Assembly (NCBI GenBank): GCA_027886185.1
Contig: WOAB01000719.1
Location: 620,001 to 684,000, forward strand
DNA: 64,000 nt
Direction: 5' to 3'
DNA from: Rheum nobile
Taxonomy: Eukaryota > Streptophyta > Magnoliopsida > Caryophyllales > Polygonaceae
This document shows positions 25,655 through 38,714 of the stretch, in pieces. The notes beneath the pieces were generated by a model. The model made no database searches and had not been told where the DNA came from. It was given only the letters and a program-made list of their open reading frames with translations. The translations under genes and the position numbers were made by a program. The stretch's first letter is position 1. The number at the start of each line of letters is the position of its first letter.

Positions 25655-27010
25655 TCAAGCTTGATCTCTTTGCAGCTCATGCATTCTAACTTCAATGGTT
25701 CCATCAAAGTGAATGCAGTCCGGATTCTCGGAATAAGCAACATAGTAGGCCATCACGGAGGCCTGAGGCCACGCCATAGCCACTCTAGTCTGCAGATTAA
25801 GTCAGAGCCAGCGCATTAGTTTGGCATTCCAGGCTGGAACTAAAGGCCAGGGTGAATTAGATGGGCTCACCATGAAGTATCCAACGAAGAAGGCATAGAG
25901 GGAAACCTCGGTGGTATAGGCCTTGTGCAGGACAAAGGCCCATATGGCTGCGACGAGGCTGGCGAGGGAGCCCCCGGCAACGCCAGCGAGGAAGCACGAG
26001 GAGTTGGCGATGTCAGAGTCAAGAAGAGGGAGTAGAGCGGCCCTGTCAAAGAGCTCCCAGACGTCCCTGGAGGCCTGCACAATGCCCTTGCCGTAGGCCC
26101 CGACGTGCACGAAGCCCCAGCGGCTTCCATGCCGAATGAGCCTGGAGGCGAGGCCGGAGTGGCACTGGCTGCAGGAGAACATCACCTCGTCGCTCCCCCC
26201 CGAGGCGGTCTCCATCGCCCTGGCCGAGCCCCTGACCAGCCCGATCATCGGCACTAGCAGGGACCCCGCGCAGATGGCCCCCATTGTCCCCGAGAGGCCG
26301 CGCTCCGCCGGAGCATCCTGCAGCAGCCCGGCGTGGTGGGCGCGCGCAAACGTCACCCTCAAGGCGTTCTTGATCACCTGCATCGTCCATCCCAGACTCA
26401 CCAGGATGGCCGCCACCGAGGCCGCTTCATAGCCGTCGAACGCCCCCGCTCTCGCTCCCCCAATGCCCGCAATCAAGAGCCCTGAGTAGCCTGCGCCTGT
26501 GAGGACACCCACTGCTGTCAGCGCAACAACGCTGCTGCTGCCGGGGGGGGACAAGGCAGCGCAGTTCCGCGCCATCCGGATGCCGTGCCGCAGATGGGGA
26601 ATCGCCCAGCAGCCGTAGATTGACAGGCCCACAGCCGAAACAATCGCAAGGATCCCAACTCCCAAATCCGCAGGCGATCCGGTCATCACAAGAACAACCC
26701 CGATCCCGAGTGTGAACAGAGGACTTAGCCAGAAAACGGCCTTGAGAGCCCCCGACGGCCGAAGCCGGATGGCCAACAGCCAAGCCAGGGACGAGATCAC
26801 GGCGCAGAGAAGGGACGCAAAGAGAGGAACAAACCACTTCCTAGGATGGAAGTTCTGCTGGCGATCAGGGGAGATTAGGAAGCCATGGATGACAAGAGCT
26901 ACCACAAGGATCGAAACAATGACAAGATGGAGGAAGAAGAGGATTGTGAATGGGTGATTCTTGAAGAATCTCCTAGCTTTTCTAGGACTTGTTGGAGCTT
27001 CAGACTGCAT
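25655..27010 (-). CDS. Choline-transporter-like (CTL/PNS1) membrane protein
   Basis: Two exons on the minus strand, 25871-27010 and 25655-25789 (1140 and 135 bases), give 424 residues. The intron is GT-AG (donor GTGAGCCC, acceptor TCTGCAG). The protein has repeated hydrophobic segments across its length and ends with the CTL-family signature region: HVGAYGKGIVQASRDVWELF, then an AFFVGYFM helix, and after the splice RVAMAWPQASVMAYY and a soluble tail with ECxH-like acidic residues. These match the PF04515 family, polytopic proteins implicated in choline or related solute movement. At 424 residues it is shorter than CTL1/CHER1 (about 700) but near the size of the smaller plant members (about 480). 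The ATG at 27010 (MQSEAPTSPRK) is the first in frame; only a TTG lies upstream. The first exon is very GC-rich at third positions, unlike its AT-rich neighbourhood. Substrate is not predictable from sequence. Confidence 0.88.
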
Positions 27011-30000
27011 GATGATTGAATTATTCAAAGGACGGAAAGAAACAAGATTAAAACAAATGGGTGCGTGGCGTGCAAGGAATTAGGAGAGTGAAAATGACTG
27101 ATTCAAGAACTTTAGAGGAGATTTGGGGATTCAAGAAGAGGGTGAGAACAGGTGATCTTCTTTGGGTGGGTTTGATCATCTGTTTTCACTGTTACTTACG
27201 TCTCTTGTGATAAAAGTCTTGAATCCATTTGGGTTTTGTTGGGAATATCAAACAAGGAGTACACTGATTTACGCAAGAGCTCTGATTTGTTTTACGGTCA
27301 AATTGTTTAAGCATTCCCTGTTTTATTATAATTATAATTAATACTCCGTATTTTTGGTATTAACAAGGTGCCAGGCATTGGTATACTCCCTTTACCCGCC
27401 CATAGTCAAGAGCAAGGAAAAACCCGTCGAGCCCTCGCATAAACCCAGGTTGCTACATTAATGAGCCCAAGTTGAGGCACCATCGTGCTTTGAGATAGAT
27501 GTTGGGCCTACGAGTTAGGGTTACTCCATTGAAGGCGATTTAGGGGTGGAATTTTCTGATTTGCATTCATAGGGTTCTGGGGATTTGAGGAAATTTGTTA
27601 TGCGCATTTGAAGGTCAAATTTTGGGAATCATAGGGGAGGATTTAGGTCGATTCATCCTTAAATTTTGGCCTTTATGTTCAGTTGAGTAAGAATATTCAT
27701 CTGATTGTTATTTTTTGAAGAATATATGTTACAATTTATGCTAGTGCTACGCATGAAACATATTTTATTAATTTTTAAATATTATTTAAATTTATAAAAT
27801 ATTTTATATTATATTGTTAAATCTATTATTTTGACTCTACTTTCATTTATAAATATATAAATATGCAACAACTAACATATATAAAATCAAATTAACCTGA
27901 TATTACATGTGCAACGTATCTACTTCGTTTAAATATGTACATTAAATGAGCATGTCCATCTTTTAAATTTAAGTATATTAATTTATATAACTTAATAGCA
28001 TGTAACTATTATCAAGGCGTTAATATAAATTAAAAATATATTTTTTCGCAAGCAAAGCAAGTGGAAGTAAGAAAGAAAAAAATAACTTAGAAAACCAACT
28101 TAACAAATAAGTTAAAATATTACAATATTTTTAGTGGATCGTTTAAAATAATTTATTAAGAAAGACCACTTTAAAAAATTAGTTGATTTTTCTATTTACA
28201 TATTTTTAATTTATCATAAAACCGCGTATTAAAGTTAATGTTGTTAGTAATGGTTTTAATGTTTACGAAATTTGGTAAATAGTAATCTCAACCTATTTCT
28301 TCATTCTCTTATACCCAACACAAAAAATTACATAAAATTAGTATTAATGATAAATATATAACTAAATTTTATTAAAAATCAATAAAATTTTATATCTTAC
28401 CTTTGATGATTGGATAAATTATTTCACTCGGAACTTGCAAATTGATGGTAATCTTAAACAAAACTAAAAAAATTCTAATATATATCAAGAAACTAATTAT
28501 TTCTAAAGTTTAAAATAGAAATAAATCAATATATTACCTTCATGATTCAACATCTGCAATCATTTGTACCTTCCACCATATTTTTTACTTATAAGCTATT
28601 TTCGTCCTTTCCAAATCTTGCTTCTTATCCACAAAGTTGAGACCATTAGTCCTTAATCCTTTTGATAGGATGGTCAACGACATGTATTGATCGTATTAGG
28701 ATTAATGAGCCTTTAATTAATTGCATATTCAAATAAATCATACATGCATTTCTTACTCATTTATTTAATTGTGTACATTACAATATTTAAAATTTGAATG
28801 ACATAGCACTAAATCTCCCGTAATTCTAAACATTTATATGAACATATTAGGTTATTTATTTAAAATATATTCTATAAAAATACATGTAGAAATACTATCT
28901 TACTACATTCTTTTTTAAATTACATAATATATATATATATATATATATATTACTAACAATTATAGAACTCCTATATAATTGTAACAAAATTATCCCATAT
29001 AATCATCAAATGAAATAATTTTTTTATATTTGTTGAACCGGTCGATGAGCTACGACTTATAATGGTAATTCGACTTTTTTTTTATCTGTATATAACATAT
29101 AAGTATTTCTTTAAAATAATTAGATCAATAAGTGGGGAATGAAATTATTTTAACAAAAGGTTGTTTGTGTGTTTTGAAGCTATGACCTATTGTCTCCTAA
29201 GAAAGACTATTACCTTTAAGCTATATATTTTTTTTTGTTTATTCTTTTACAATGATAATTATATAGGTATAATTTTTTGAGAAGGTGAATAATTTTTTGA
29301 GAATTGATGGTTGTTTATGAAATTTTATAAAGAGTTTAATATTAATTCATGATCGTTGACTTTGTCTGTCCTATTTGGTTTGGGTGTTACAAGCATTATA
29401 AATGATGATTATTTGTCATTTTAAAAAAATGGTCTTAATTACAAAATTTGATAATGTTAAGAGGGTTGAAACGAAGGATACAAAAACACACATATATATA
29501 TATTGTGTTGCAACTTTATAGCCATGGTAGAAACATAGACGAAAGGACAAACACATATATATACACTATGAGAATACTACATACATAACAATACCACAAA
29601 ACGTTCTATCATTTAAAATTAATAAATAACTACTAAGAAAATAAAATTTAATAACGCATCAAGTAATTGATTATCTATTTTGATTTGAATATATAATAAT
29701 GTGAAAATAATTTAAAAGATATATATCTCATGAACGAATATTTTAACATTTGATATTATATACATTAATACTGATTGAGCTATAAAAATTTCTTTGGTTT
29801 GAAATGAAATTTATAAAAAAGTTGGAGGAATTAACTCTTGTAGATAAAAGCATTTTAAGAAGGAAAATGTTGTAGTTATCGTTGTTTGTATTATTTATTA
29901 TACAATTTTAGGATTATATAAAGGGTCTATCAAGAATCCATATATCATTGATAGTAAGAAGGTTTAGTGAAAGCAAAAAAAATGGTCAAAATGACTTTAA

Positions 30001-31157
30001 GAAGACTTGAACCTATGATCAATAGGTTTTTGTGAGACACTTCAACCACTAAGCTATACAGAATTACTTAATTTTGTTTTTATAATAATAATTATATTAG
30101 TATCATGGTAAACATATTTAATGAGAGCAATAAATGGTAGCAACGACCCAATATTATATGTATACGTATATATGATAAGATGTATGAATAAGGTGGGTGT
30201 TGAGGGATTCTGGGAATTAGATTTACAGGTGGGTCCTGTCTCACTTGTCATCTCTCCATTGGATTTTTTTCCCGGCAAATCAGGAATATTTTAATATTCT
30301 TTGCTGACCCTTTTTTCTTTTGATCAAGATCCTTAATTTTCTTTTGGCTAATTGTGGATAGATTTTTTTGTGCAACTGATGCTGTCGACTGGATTTTCTG
30401 CATCTGGGGGTGAGGGAGTTGGATTTAATCAATTAATATCCGCAATTTCCGTATTAAATCTTTAGATTCATGACACGTGACACATTGATTCATCCTTGAA
30501 GCAGCTTAGCAATGAGAGCGTTGCCTTTGGGTAGTGCACCTCCTTGATTTCACTCGTAACCACTAGCTACCAGGCTCCACCCCAGCAACACTGTCAAACA
30601 CACAAGCATATAGCGCCGTCCGAAACCCTGGCCTCGACCTCAAGAGTGAAGTCCACGTGGCCGGGGAGAAGGCAGTGGTACGTACGTTGCAGACTGCAGT
30701 ATATGTGATACTCATGGATCTCTTTCCTGTTTCTCTTCCATCCCCTCCGTTGTGCCCGTCCCTTGCGCGCTCTACAGAGATTCCTTATAATAAAGTCCTA
30801 TAATAGTCAATAGAGAGAGAAGAAGAGTCAAGTAACACCAGAAGATAGATTCAAAGCTGCCTGGTGGGGTTCAAGACCATCTCTCATATCACCCAAAATG
30901 CCAAATGCCTAATTAGCATCTTCTAACATTATCCACAACTCTCATTATCTATATTATACGAGGAATGAAAATACCATTAATTTCTTCACTATAATTAACT
31001 TTTGGACTAACCATTACGTACATTTAAAATTGTATATTCTAATCATAAAATTTCAATATCAATATTAAAGTATCTCAATTTATTACTTCAAAAAATGTAT
31101 ATCCTCAATCTCCAAAAACTTTTACCTCCACATATAATTACCAAAATCTTAAAAATC
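27011..31157. other. Long AT-rich spacer
   Basis: More than 4 kb without a supportable gene. 27011-27350 should contain the 5' leader and promoter of the minus-strand choline-transporter-like gene. 27700-30000 is very AT-rich, full of ATATA words, with no frame worth reporting. 30520-30880 is more balanced in composition, contains a G-box (CACGTGG near 30653) and CT-rich leader-like text, and could be a gene promoter or an old insertion, but I found no coding exon after it. Confidence 0.5.
28926..28951. repeat. (AT)n microsatellite
   Basis: Uninterrupted AT dinucleotides, about 13 units. Confidence 0.9.
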
Positions 31158-31430
31158 TATATTCCAGAGTTTGGATCATATGCGGAGCACTCTTCCCGTG
31201 CGGACGTGCGAAGCATGTACTTTTGGGTCTTATTTGTGCACTTTAACGTCTTATTTGTGCACTTTTTCAAAAAAAAAAATCTTTTTCAAATTTTTTTCCA
31301 AGCATTTTTCAAATTTTTTGCAAAAGTGCACAAATAAGGCCCAAAAGTGCACAAATAAGGCCCTATAGTGCATGTCCGCACGTCTGCACGGGAAGAGTGC
31401 TCCGCACCGGAACCGCACTCTTATATTCCA
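31158..31430. mobile_element. Foldback MITE with 8-9 bp target duplication
   Basis: The element (31167-31421) is flanked on both sides by TATATTCCA. Its ends pair as AGAGTNNGG...GCGGAGCACTCTTCCCGTGC on the left and GCACGGGAAGAGTGCTCCGC...CACTCT on the right. The arms extend inward through TCTTATTTGTGCACTTT to an A/T-rich loop at about 31265-31320, so most of the 255 bp can fold into one hairpin. If the first A belongs to the element the duplication is 8 bp (hAT type), otherwise 9 bp (Mutator type). No coding capacity. Confidence 0.88.
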
Positions 31431-31649
31431 AACACAATTATAGAGGATTGTCTTGTATGAAAATTATCACCTAACTGTATTTTTTCAGTCAAATCATCAA
31501 GATCACTTATTCAGTTACTCTCAACGTAAGATCGCCCCTTTCGCCATGACATTTATTTATTATCAAGATTGGAAAGCTGTTAGTGATCCTTCACCAAAAC
31601 GAACAACCTGTACAAAAAAACAATTGCTTAAGAATAGAATTTGAAAGAA

Positions 31650-32690
31650 AAAAAACATTAAAATGGGAAAAAATTAATTTTGATGGTTCTGCTAGCATCT
31701 TTCCTTTCATATTGAATTCATTATTAAAAACTCTCAAGGTGATATCCTCTATCTAAACATAGAACAAATTCCTAAATGTCCATTTTACAAGTTGAAGCAC
31801 ATGCGGCCTTGGAAGGAGTCCGTAAAGCGTTTTTTTAGGAATTGATTAGTTAATCATTGAGGGGGACAACTTAACCATCATTAATACAATAAAAGGAATT
31901 CGAAAAATTCCTTGAAAAATTAGAACCATTATATTAGATATATAATCCTCATTGCATTATTTCAATTATGCATTACTTTTTCACTGTTATAGGGAATCCA
32001 ACAAAGCTAGAGCTGTCAAAAAGTGATCCAACTCGTTTTATCGACCTGACCGACCCGCTTTTGGACCCGACCGAAATTTTTGGTAACCCGAATTTACCGA
32101 GACCGAACCCGACCCGATTAACGAATAAATGTGGAGTATTAATAATATAAAACATAAAATATATATGATAAATGACATAGAAATAATGATAATATGCTCA
32201 GTTATCCTAAAAAAAGAACAGTATTGTACTTATATAATAATTTATAATGTAGAAATTTATAAATTAATATAATATAAATTAAAATCTAAAAAAAATATGA
32301 TTTTGGTCTATTAATATCAATTACATTTAAACAATTAATAATATTTTAATTCATTTCAACTTATTTTGACATATTTAAATTAGTTTTTAAACTATTTAAT
32401 AATATTTAAATAGTGAACAAAATATATAAAAAATGATGCTCTTGACCCGTTGGTCAACCCGAATCGTTCGCTGACCTGTAACGACCCGACCCGGCTTGAC
32501 CTGTTATCCGAAATGACCCGACCCGTTCTCAACCCAAACCCGATATAACCGAACTGAACCTGACTTGACCGACCCAATTGACATCTTTAAACAGAGCTAA
32601 TGAGTTTCTCGCAACACATGATATTAGCCCTACCGGCTACCAACATCATAAATTTAATACAGCACGCTCCACTACTGAGTACTTCTTTTT
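31650..32690 (+). pseudogene. LINE RNase H relic, split by a hAT MITE
   Basis: Degenerate text of a plant L1-type RNase H domain. INFDGSA lies near 31676, then IEGDNLTIINTIKG near 31855-31900, and after the inserted MITE ANEFLATHD near 32600. The latter two resemble the CDNLTIVN text and end region of the LINE at 47426-52556. Several stops and small frame changes are present. Nothing upstream of the RNase H part was recognised. Confidence 0.6.
32000..32597. mobile_element. hAT MITE, 582 bp, with target duplication
   Basis: The element (32008-32589) starts TAGAGCTGTCAAA and ends TTGACATCTTTA, imperfect inverted repeats of the plant hAT type. It is flanked by AACAAAGC and AACAGAGC, an 8-bp target duplication with one change. 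Both subterminal regions are full of GACCCG words (for example CGACCCGACCCGG), and the centre is AT-rich. It sits inside the LINE RNase H relic. Confidence 0.88.
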
Positions 32691-33508
32691 CTAATATACA
32701 GACTATTAGACAAGAGCTCTTAAATATGAACTCGAGATCTAACATTTTTTTTAAAATATTATAAAAATAATCCGTTGTGATGATTTGACATACCCTTTAT
32801 CTAAAAGGGAGCTCAATATTTGACTTGTATAAAAAAGAGAGTAAAATATATATATATTTTATGTAGAAAAATCAAACACAAGGTGGGAGGGTATATTCAA
32901 AGCTAGTGAAATATATTTTTGGAAGAAAAACAAGACTTGGGTAATCATCCATTCATTGAAGAAGATTCATCTCATACAAAAAAAAAAATGAATTTGAACC
33001 CGAGCTTGAAAACGCTCTCTTTCTCTAACCCTAACCTGCTTCCTAAAAACCCTAATTCTGAGTGGCCGCCGTCGCAGTTGCTCATTGAAATCTTACCTCT
33101 GAACTGCCTTCTCAATCTCTGATCTACTATCCTTGACCACCATGATCCTTCCAAATCTCTACCACTTCAGATCTGCATTTCTCTTCCTTGCTCCGAGAAG
33201 AAGAGGAAGGTTGTGGTGAACTTTGGGGATTTTCCGCCTCAACGACGATCTGAGCCCACCTTCAGAGGCTCTCCCTTGATGACGACGTGGGATCCGGGTC
33301 CTCCGGTTTGGATGGTCATATGGTGGGTTGAAGCTAAGCAAAGTCGAGACGGTTTGCACTCCCTTGTACACACTTTTTTTCTCGGGGAGCATGACCTCCA
33401 TGAGGGTGCTGTTAATTTGGATCGTAGCCTTGGTTCCGCAGTCCAACTGGAGACTTCGGCTCTTCAAGTTTGGTTGACTTCTGAATCCCACGCCGGAGTT
33501 GACGAAGT
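32691..33508 (+). other. Unidentified leader-like region with possible gene remnant
   Basis: Around 33015-33060 the sequence carries AACCCTAACC and AAAACCCTAATT, telo-box-like words common in plant gene leaders. Reading frames follow at 32987-33122 and 33213-33508 (WPPSQLLIEILPL; then LMTTWDPGPPVWMV), which look codon-like but match no family I know. The second runs straight into the LTR that starts at 33509. It may be the 5' part of a host gene cut by the retrotransposon. Confidence 0.3.
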
Positions 33509-36029
33509 TGTAACACCCCCAAAACTTAACCCATTTGGAAAGGTATTACCGCCGGTGACCCCAGTGTTCCTTACCAAGATCACCCAAGGCTTTACCGGTT
33601 TAAATACAATTCATGGAATACAATTGATACATAATGATCAAAGTATTCAAATCAAAACATCAATCAAATGAAACATGAGTTACGGGATTACAACCCAATC
33701 CCGAATAGGCCAAACACAGAGTTTAAACAAAGTACAGCGGAAGTCTTTTAAAAGATATTACAAAAAGGGTTGTGATCGTAATGATCACCTGCCCAAAGAT
33801 CTCAACCTGATTAAAAGAAATTATTAAAACATCCAAAAACAACCGTCGTCTTCATAGTCAATCTAGTCTCATCATATCTTCACTCTATCTGATGTGCCGA
33901 ATCGAACGGATGACACCAGCCCACATGCGGAGAACAATGTTCGTGGGTTAGTCTACTTGAATAGACTAGCAAGGGTAAAAAGCATAGTGGTTCGAGTGAT
34001 CGTAACCGTTTACTATCATTGTCCCTCGAATAATAACCGAAGGGACGATACATAACCCGGCACTTTCACGGAATAACAACAAGAGGTATGCATAAGAGAA
34101 GATTCTGGAAGACTTAATCTTCACAGAAATCGACCCGAAAAGAGACTCCAAGAGATTGAGTCTTTAAGGAAATATGACAAATCTGGAATGCTTACAGAAT
34201 CAAACAACAATGATTTAAAAGTTGACTGAGATGCTTCGGTTCACGACCAACCTCATCGCATACAGCGAATCCAGATTGGAAAGAGAACGTACTATGATCA
34301 AAGTCGAGACGAGCTTTCCTAGCTGCACTATTACTTAGCTGCACTACTCGCCAAAGGTATATTAATTATGTGCACTCGGGCACATTATCTTATTTAACTC
34401 CAAAACCCACATCACGTTATAAGCTTTTAAATTATCTCATCCATCAGGATAAAGAGATACCGTCGGGAACTAAATCCAGGGACGGAGTTGACTCGGGAAC
34501 TAAATCCCTAAAGTCGGCTCGGGAACTAAATCCCTCGGGAACTAAATCCCTAATAACGGAATTGGGAACTAAATCCCTACAAGCGGCACCAGCTGTGTGC
34601 ACAAACCCTGAAAAGGATGGTAGGAACTAAATCCTAACCACCAGGTTATCAAGAAATGACTAGTACTCGCATTGAGATACACAGTAGCGTTCCTACGAAT
34701 ACTCGTTCTAACTAAACAGTTACAAACGCAATAATAACTCATATCAATGCCCTCAAGGCCAGTTACAGATAAATTAGCGTTGTTCTAACAATATACAACC
34801 TATAATAATATCTGTATTAATTCACATATATATATATAATAGCGTTGTTCTAACAGATATACAACCTATTATAATATCATATTTTAGTTTTCCAAAATAG
34901 TTAACAAAACCGTTTCCAGATGAACACCATAATCATTCCAAATTAATTACTCAGATAAACTACTGATAATTAATGTAAATATGGAACGATGAGCAAGAGC
35001 GAACCGCCACTTGCCTTAATCCGCAGAATAGTCTAAAGACGACAACTGGATTCCGGCTCGACACGGGTATAGATCCGACAGCACAACAACCTTCGAGTCG
35101 ACCCATAAAAGGAACCCTAAGTTAGATCCGACATAAACAGTACAAATCTAAACACGGCGAAAGAACACGGAAGGAAAGACGCCACGACGACAACCAACCA
35201 AGCCAAAGCCACGAAGGCATTCTGGGCACTGGCGGCGGTCGCCGTTCTTGGCGGCGGTCGCCGTGAAGAACACGGTCGACAGAGACGAGAGAAATCTCAC
35301 CAAAACAATGCGCGTTTCGACCCCTTTCCGCCTTGCTTGGTTTCTGACCTCCAAAGGCAACCACAAGGCTTCAAAAGAGCTGCTGGAAACGCCACCAAAC
35401 AACACCGATGAAAGCTTCAGAATTTCCGGCGAAGGCACAACTCCGGCGAGAGGCAAATTTGGCAGAGGTTCGGTGTTTGGGATGGCTCAAATCTCTCCCC
35501 CAACACCCCCTTTTATAGCCAAAGCGTCTGGAGTTCAAAAACAAAGGGCCTACAGCTAGTTCGGCGCTCGCCAGAAATCGCGCCGGCGACCATCGGGCAA
35601 GGACTGCCGGACAACGATGACTGCCATTACGGCGGGCGCCGTAATTTACGGCGGTCGCCGCGGCCTGACACACCAGCTGCCTCCTCGAGCGTTGGGACGG
35701 CGGGCGCCGTGACTTTACGGCGGTCGCCGTGCTTGGATCTCACTACGGCGGTCGCCGCCACTGTACGGCGGTCGCCGTGACAAGCTTTTCCCGCCCGTTC
35801 AGCTTTGAACGAACATGACATTAAACCGGGATAAAAATTATCGTACGCGAACGTCAATTAAAATCCAAGGCATGTTGTCTGTATATTATTTCACTGAGAA
35901 AAATATTACAGATATAGAGCACATTACAGAATGTCTCAAACTCTCTGTATTAAATCCGACGTACACAACGGGTACTCGGGAAAATTCCAAAATTCCCAAA
36001 ATAACCTTACAAAAATATGGGGTATCACA
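33509..36029 (-). mobile_element. 3' LTR of the minus-strand gypsy element
   Basis: 2521 bp, starting TGTGATACCCC and ending GGTGTTACA when read on the minus strand. The TATA box (TATAAAA) is at 35511-35517. GC-rich words such as ACGGCGGTCGCCGT are reiterated on both sides of it (35225-35280 and 35630-35790). At 34464-34590 the phrase CGGGAACTAAATCCC is repeated about five times. The short AT repeat TATATATATATA is at 34829-34840. Confidence 0.88.
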
Positions 36030-36045
36030 TCACCTCCCCCTTAAA

Positions 36046-38700
36046 AGAAGTTTCGACCCCGAAACTTGGCCGAAAAACAACTCGGGAAAGTGTCTGAGCA
36101 TCTCTGCCTCGGTTTCCCAAGTAACTTCCTCAATCCCAGACCTGGACCACAGAACTCGTACCAACAGTACGATCTTGTTGCACAGTCGCTTCATACGGTA
36201 TTCGAGAATACACACTGGCATCTCCTCTCAAGTACCATTTGCCTGAATCTGGACGTCCTTATAGCTCAGCCTACGAGACTCATCTTGGCACGAATATCCT
36301 TAGCAATGATACGTGGAACACATTATACACTAGGTACGCCAATGGCGACAATGCCAAACGGTACGTTAGAGATCTTACTCTATCCAGAATCTTGAATGGT
36401 CCCATGTAGCGAGGGTTAAGCTTCCCACGCTTACCAAACCTGAAAACATCCTTGGGTGGCGATACTGTGACAAGTACCTTGCCACCAACCTCGAACTCAA
36501 CACTTTAACGCTTCTGATCTGCGTAAAACTTTTGTTGACTCTGAGCGGTCAACAACCTCTGTCTACTCAGAGCAATGTTCAAAGTTGTCCTTTCGACCAA
36601 CTCTGGTCCAAGTAGAATCTTGTCGGCTTACTCAACCCAACAAATCTGAGATCTACATCTGAGACCATACAAAGCTTCGAACTGAGCCATCTTGACCGTA
36701 GCATGCCAGCTATTATCGTACGTGAGCTCAATCAGACTTAGGCTGTCTTCTCAGCTAGTCGGATGATCGAGTACGTATGCTTCTTAGCATATCCTCTAGG
36801 GTCCAGATAGTCTTTTCAGACTGACCATCTGTCTGAGGATGAAACGCTGCTGAATCTCAATTCAGTTCCCATGGCCTTGTGAAGTTCTTGCTATAAACTT
36901 GACATGAATCGGCCATCTCGATCCGATACAATGGTCTTAGGAATGCCATGTAAACGGATAATCTCCTAGTGGAAAACTTCTGCTGACCTCTGGGTCACCC
37001 AAGTAACCTCAGTTTCCAATGCAACCACTATTGCTGCTAGTTCTAGGTCATGTGTTGGTTAGTTTGCTTCATAGGTTTTCAATTGTCTAGATGCGTATGC
37101 AATAACCTTGCCCCTCTGCATCAAAGACACATCCCAACCCATTTCTCGAAGCATTAACTATAGACCATATAGCCATCATTCTTTCCGACAACGCCAAAAC
37201 CGGTGCATAAGTCAGACACTGTTTCAACTTCTTGAAAACTGGTCTTGCACTTGTCATCCCAGACAACTTCTTGTTGACCTTGCGGAACAGACTGGTCATA
37301 GGTGGAGTGATCTAAAAAAAATCCTTCCCTGAACCGTCTATACTGCTCAGCAAGCTCTGGGAAACTGCGCACCTCGCTCACACCCTGAGGCCGCTTCCAA
37401 ACAACTACTGATTCATTCTTCTGGGGAATAACCATAACCTCATTCTTATTGATCACATGGCCTAAGAAAGCCACTTCTAGATCCAACAATCGCACTTAGC
37501 CCACTTTGCGTACAACCGACTTGGTCTAAGGACCGATAAAGCAATCCGCAGATGTTCCCTGTGAGCTTCCTTGCTCGGGAAAAATATCAAAATGCCATTG
37601 ATGAAGACCACTATGAACTTATTCAAGTACTGGTCTAAAACATCGATGCACTAGGTTCATGAAAACTGCTAGAGCATTCGTAGATCCAGATGGCATGACT
37701 ACAATCTCGTAGTGACCATCTCTCGTCCGAAATGAAATCCTCGGAATATCATCCTCACGAATCCTGAGCTGATGATACCCAGATCTCAGGTCGATCTTGG
37801 AGAAAACTTTCGCTCCCTGTAGTTGATCCAACAGATCATCACTCCTTGGTAACATATACTTGCTCTTGATCGTGACTTTATTCAACTCTCGAAAGTCAAA
37901 ACAAAGTCGAAACGGTCCATCTTTTATTTTGACAAATAAAACTAGGGCACTCCTACTCAAGGTGATGCACTCAGCTTTATATAACTTTTGTCAAGAAGAT
38001 CCTTGAGTTGCTTCTTCAACTCTTGCATCTCAACAGGAGACATCCGGTACGGTGCCTCAGAGATCGGCGTGGTACACGGCTCGAGATCAATTGCAAACTC
38101 CACGACACGATTCGGGGTATCCATGAATATCTTCTGGAAAGACACCCGTAAATCCTCTAACCACAGAAATATCAAAAACTGAAGTCGATCACTGCCTTAT
38201 GACGCTTCCGTCAATCCATACCGAGAATAATTATCGTATGGGACCATGGTTATTTAGGTCAAATCGCTTTGAATTTCTTACCCTTGATGGTAATCGACAA
38301 TCCGACAGACGATTGGTTCCCACTACATGGTCACCATCTTGGACCAGCCCACTACATGGTTCACAGACGACTCACTAGTGGCTCCGAGCCCAGGCCCAGC
38401 CATTACCAGCGTCCACTGTTGCCATGAGCCGCTGTCCATACATCTCAACCCATCCTTGGTAGCTCCACCTAATTAATAGGCAGCCATCTCCTAAGAGGTT
38501 GTTGGTGAGTCTCGAACACGAGACCTTACCCCATACCAAGCAACGAAACATTAACTTGGTATAAACCAAAGGTTCATATATAAGAAGAGTTACAACAAAA
38601 GGTTCACAACCTCGTTGCACACACAACTTAACTTACAACCATCCAAAATGAAAGTCTGGGTAGCACCCACATCAACAACACATTAACAAAAGTGTAATGC
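36046..38700 (-). pseudogene. Gypsy pol remnant (protease, RT, RNase H, integrase)
   Basis: Minus-strand order: protease start near 38650 (DVGATQTF); after an insertion, protease end near 38230-38290 (GLSITIKG, ILGMD); reverse transcriptase 38175-37580 (EAPYRMSPVEMQELKKQL, FDFRELNKVTIKSKY, SKIDLRSGYHQLR); RNase H-side segments 37495-37087 (VFDAEGQGYC); and integrase C-terminus near 36480-36300 (NPRYMGPFKIL) ending with EVTWETEAEMLRHFPELF at 36170-36080. The catalytic pair in the reverse transcriptase is changed: the expected DD after the hydrophobic FI is NG (near 37600). Many stops and frame changes interrupt all domains, so the product is inactive. Confidence 0.85.
38310..38630 (-). mobile_element. 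Possible SINE-like insertion in the protease region
   Basis: This segment interrupts the protease between DVGATQTF and GLSITIKG. Read on the minus strand it contains TGTTCGAGACTC, similar to a tRNA B box (GGTTCGANNCC), preceded by GCTTGGTATGGGG. The related gag-only element at 41425-47425 does not show it. The phrase CCACTACATGGT occurs at two places (38322 and 38349) near its end. No clear A box or poly(A) tail was found, so the class is uncertain. Confidence 0.35.
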
Positions 38701-38714
38701 AGATATAAAGTACT

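Noticed and set aside
26046..26837. Alternative frames within the CTL-like gene
   Set aside because: They result from the high GC content of the first exon; only the frame with the CTL signature is supported.
30720..30880. Possible microRNA precursor near AGAGAGAGAAGAAGAGTCAAG
   Set aside because: No matching star arm or known mature sequence is found within a plausible hairpin distance.
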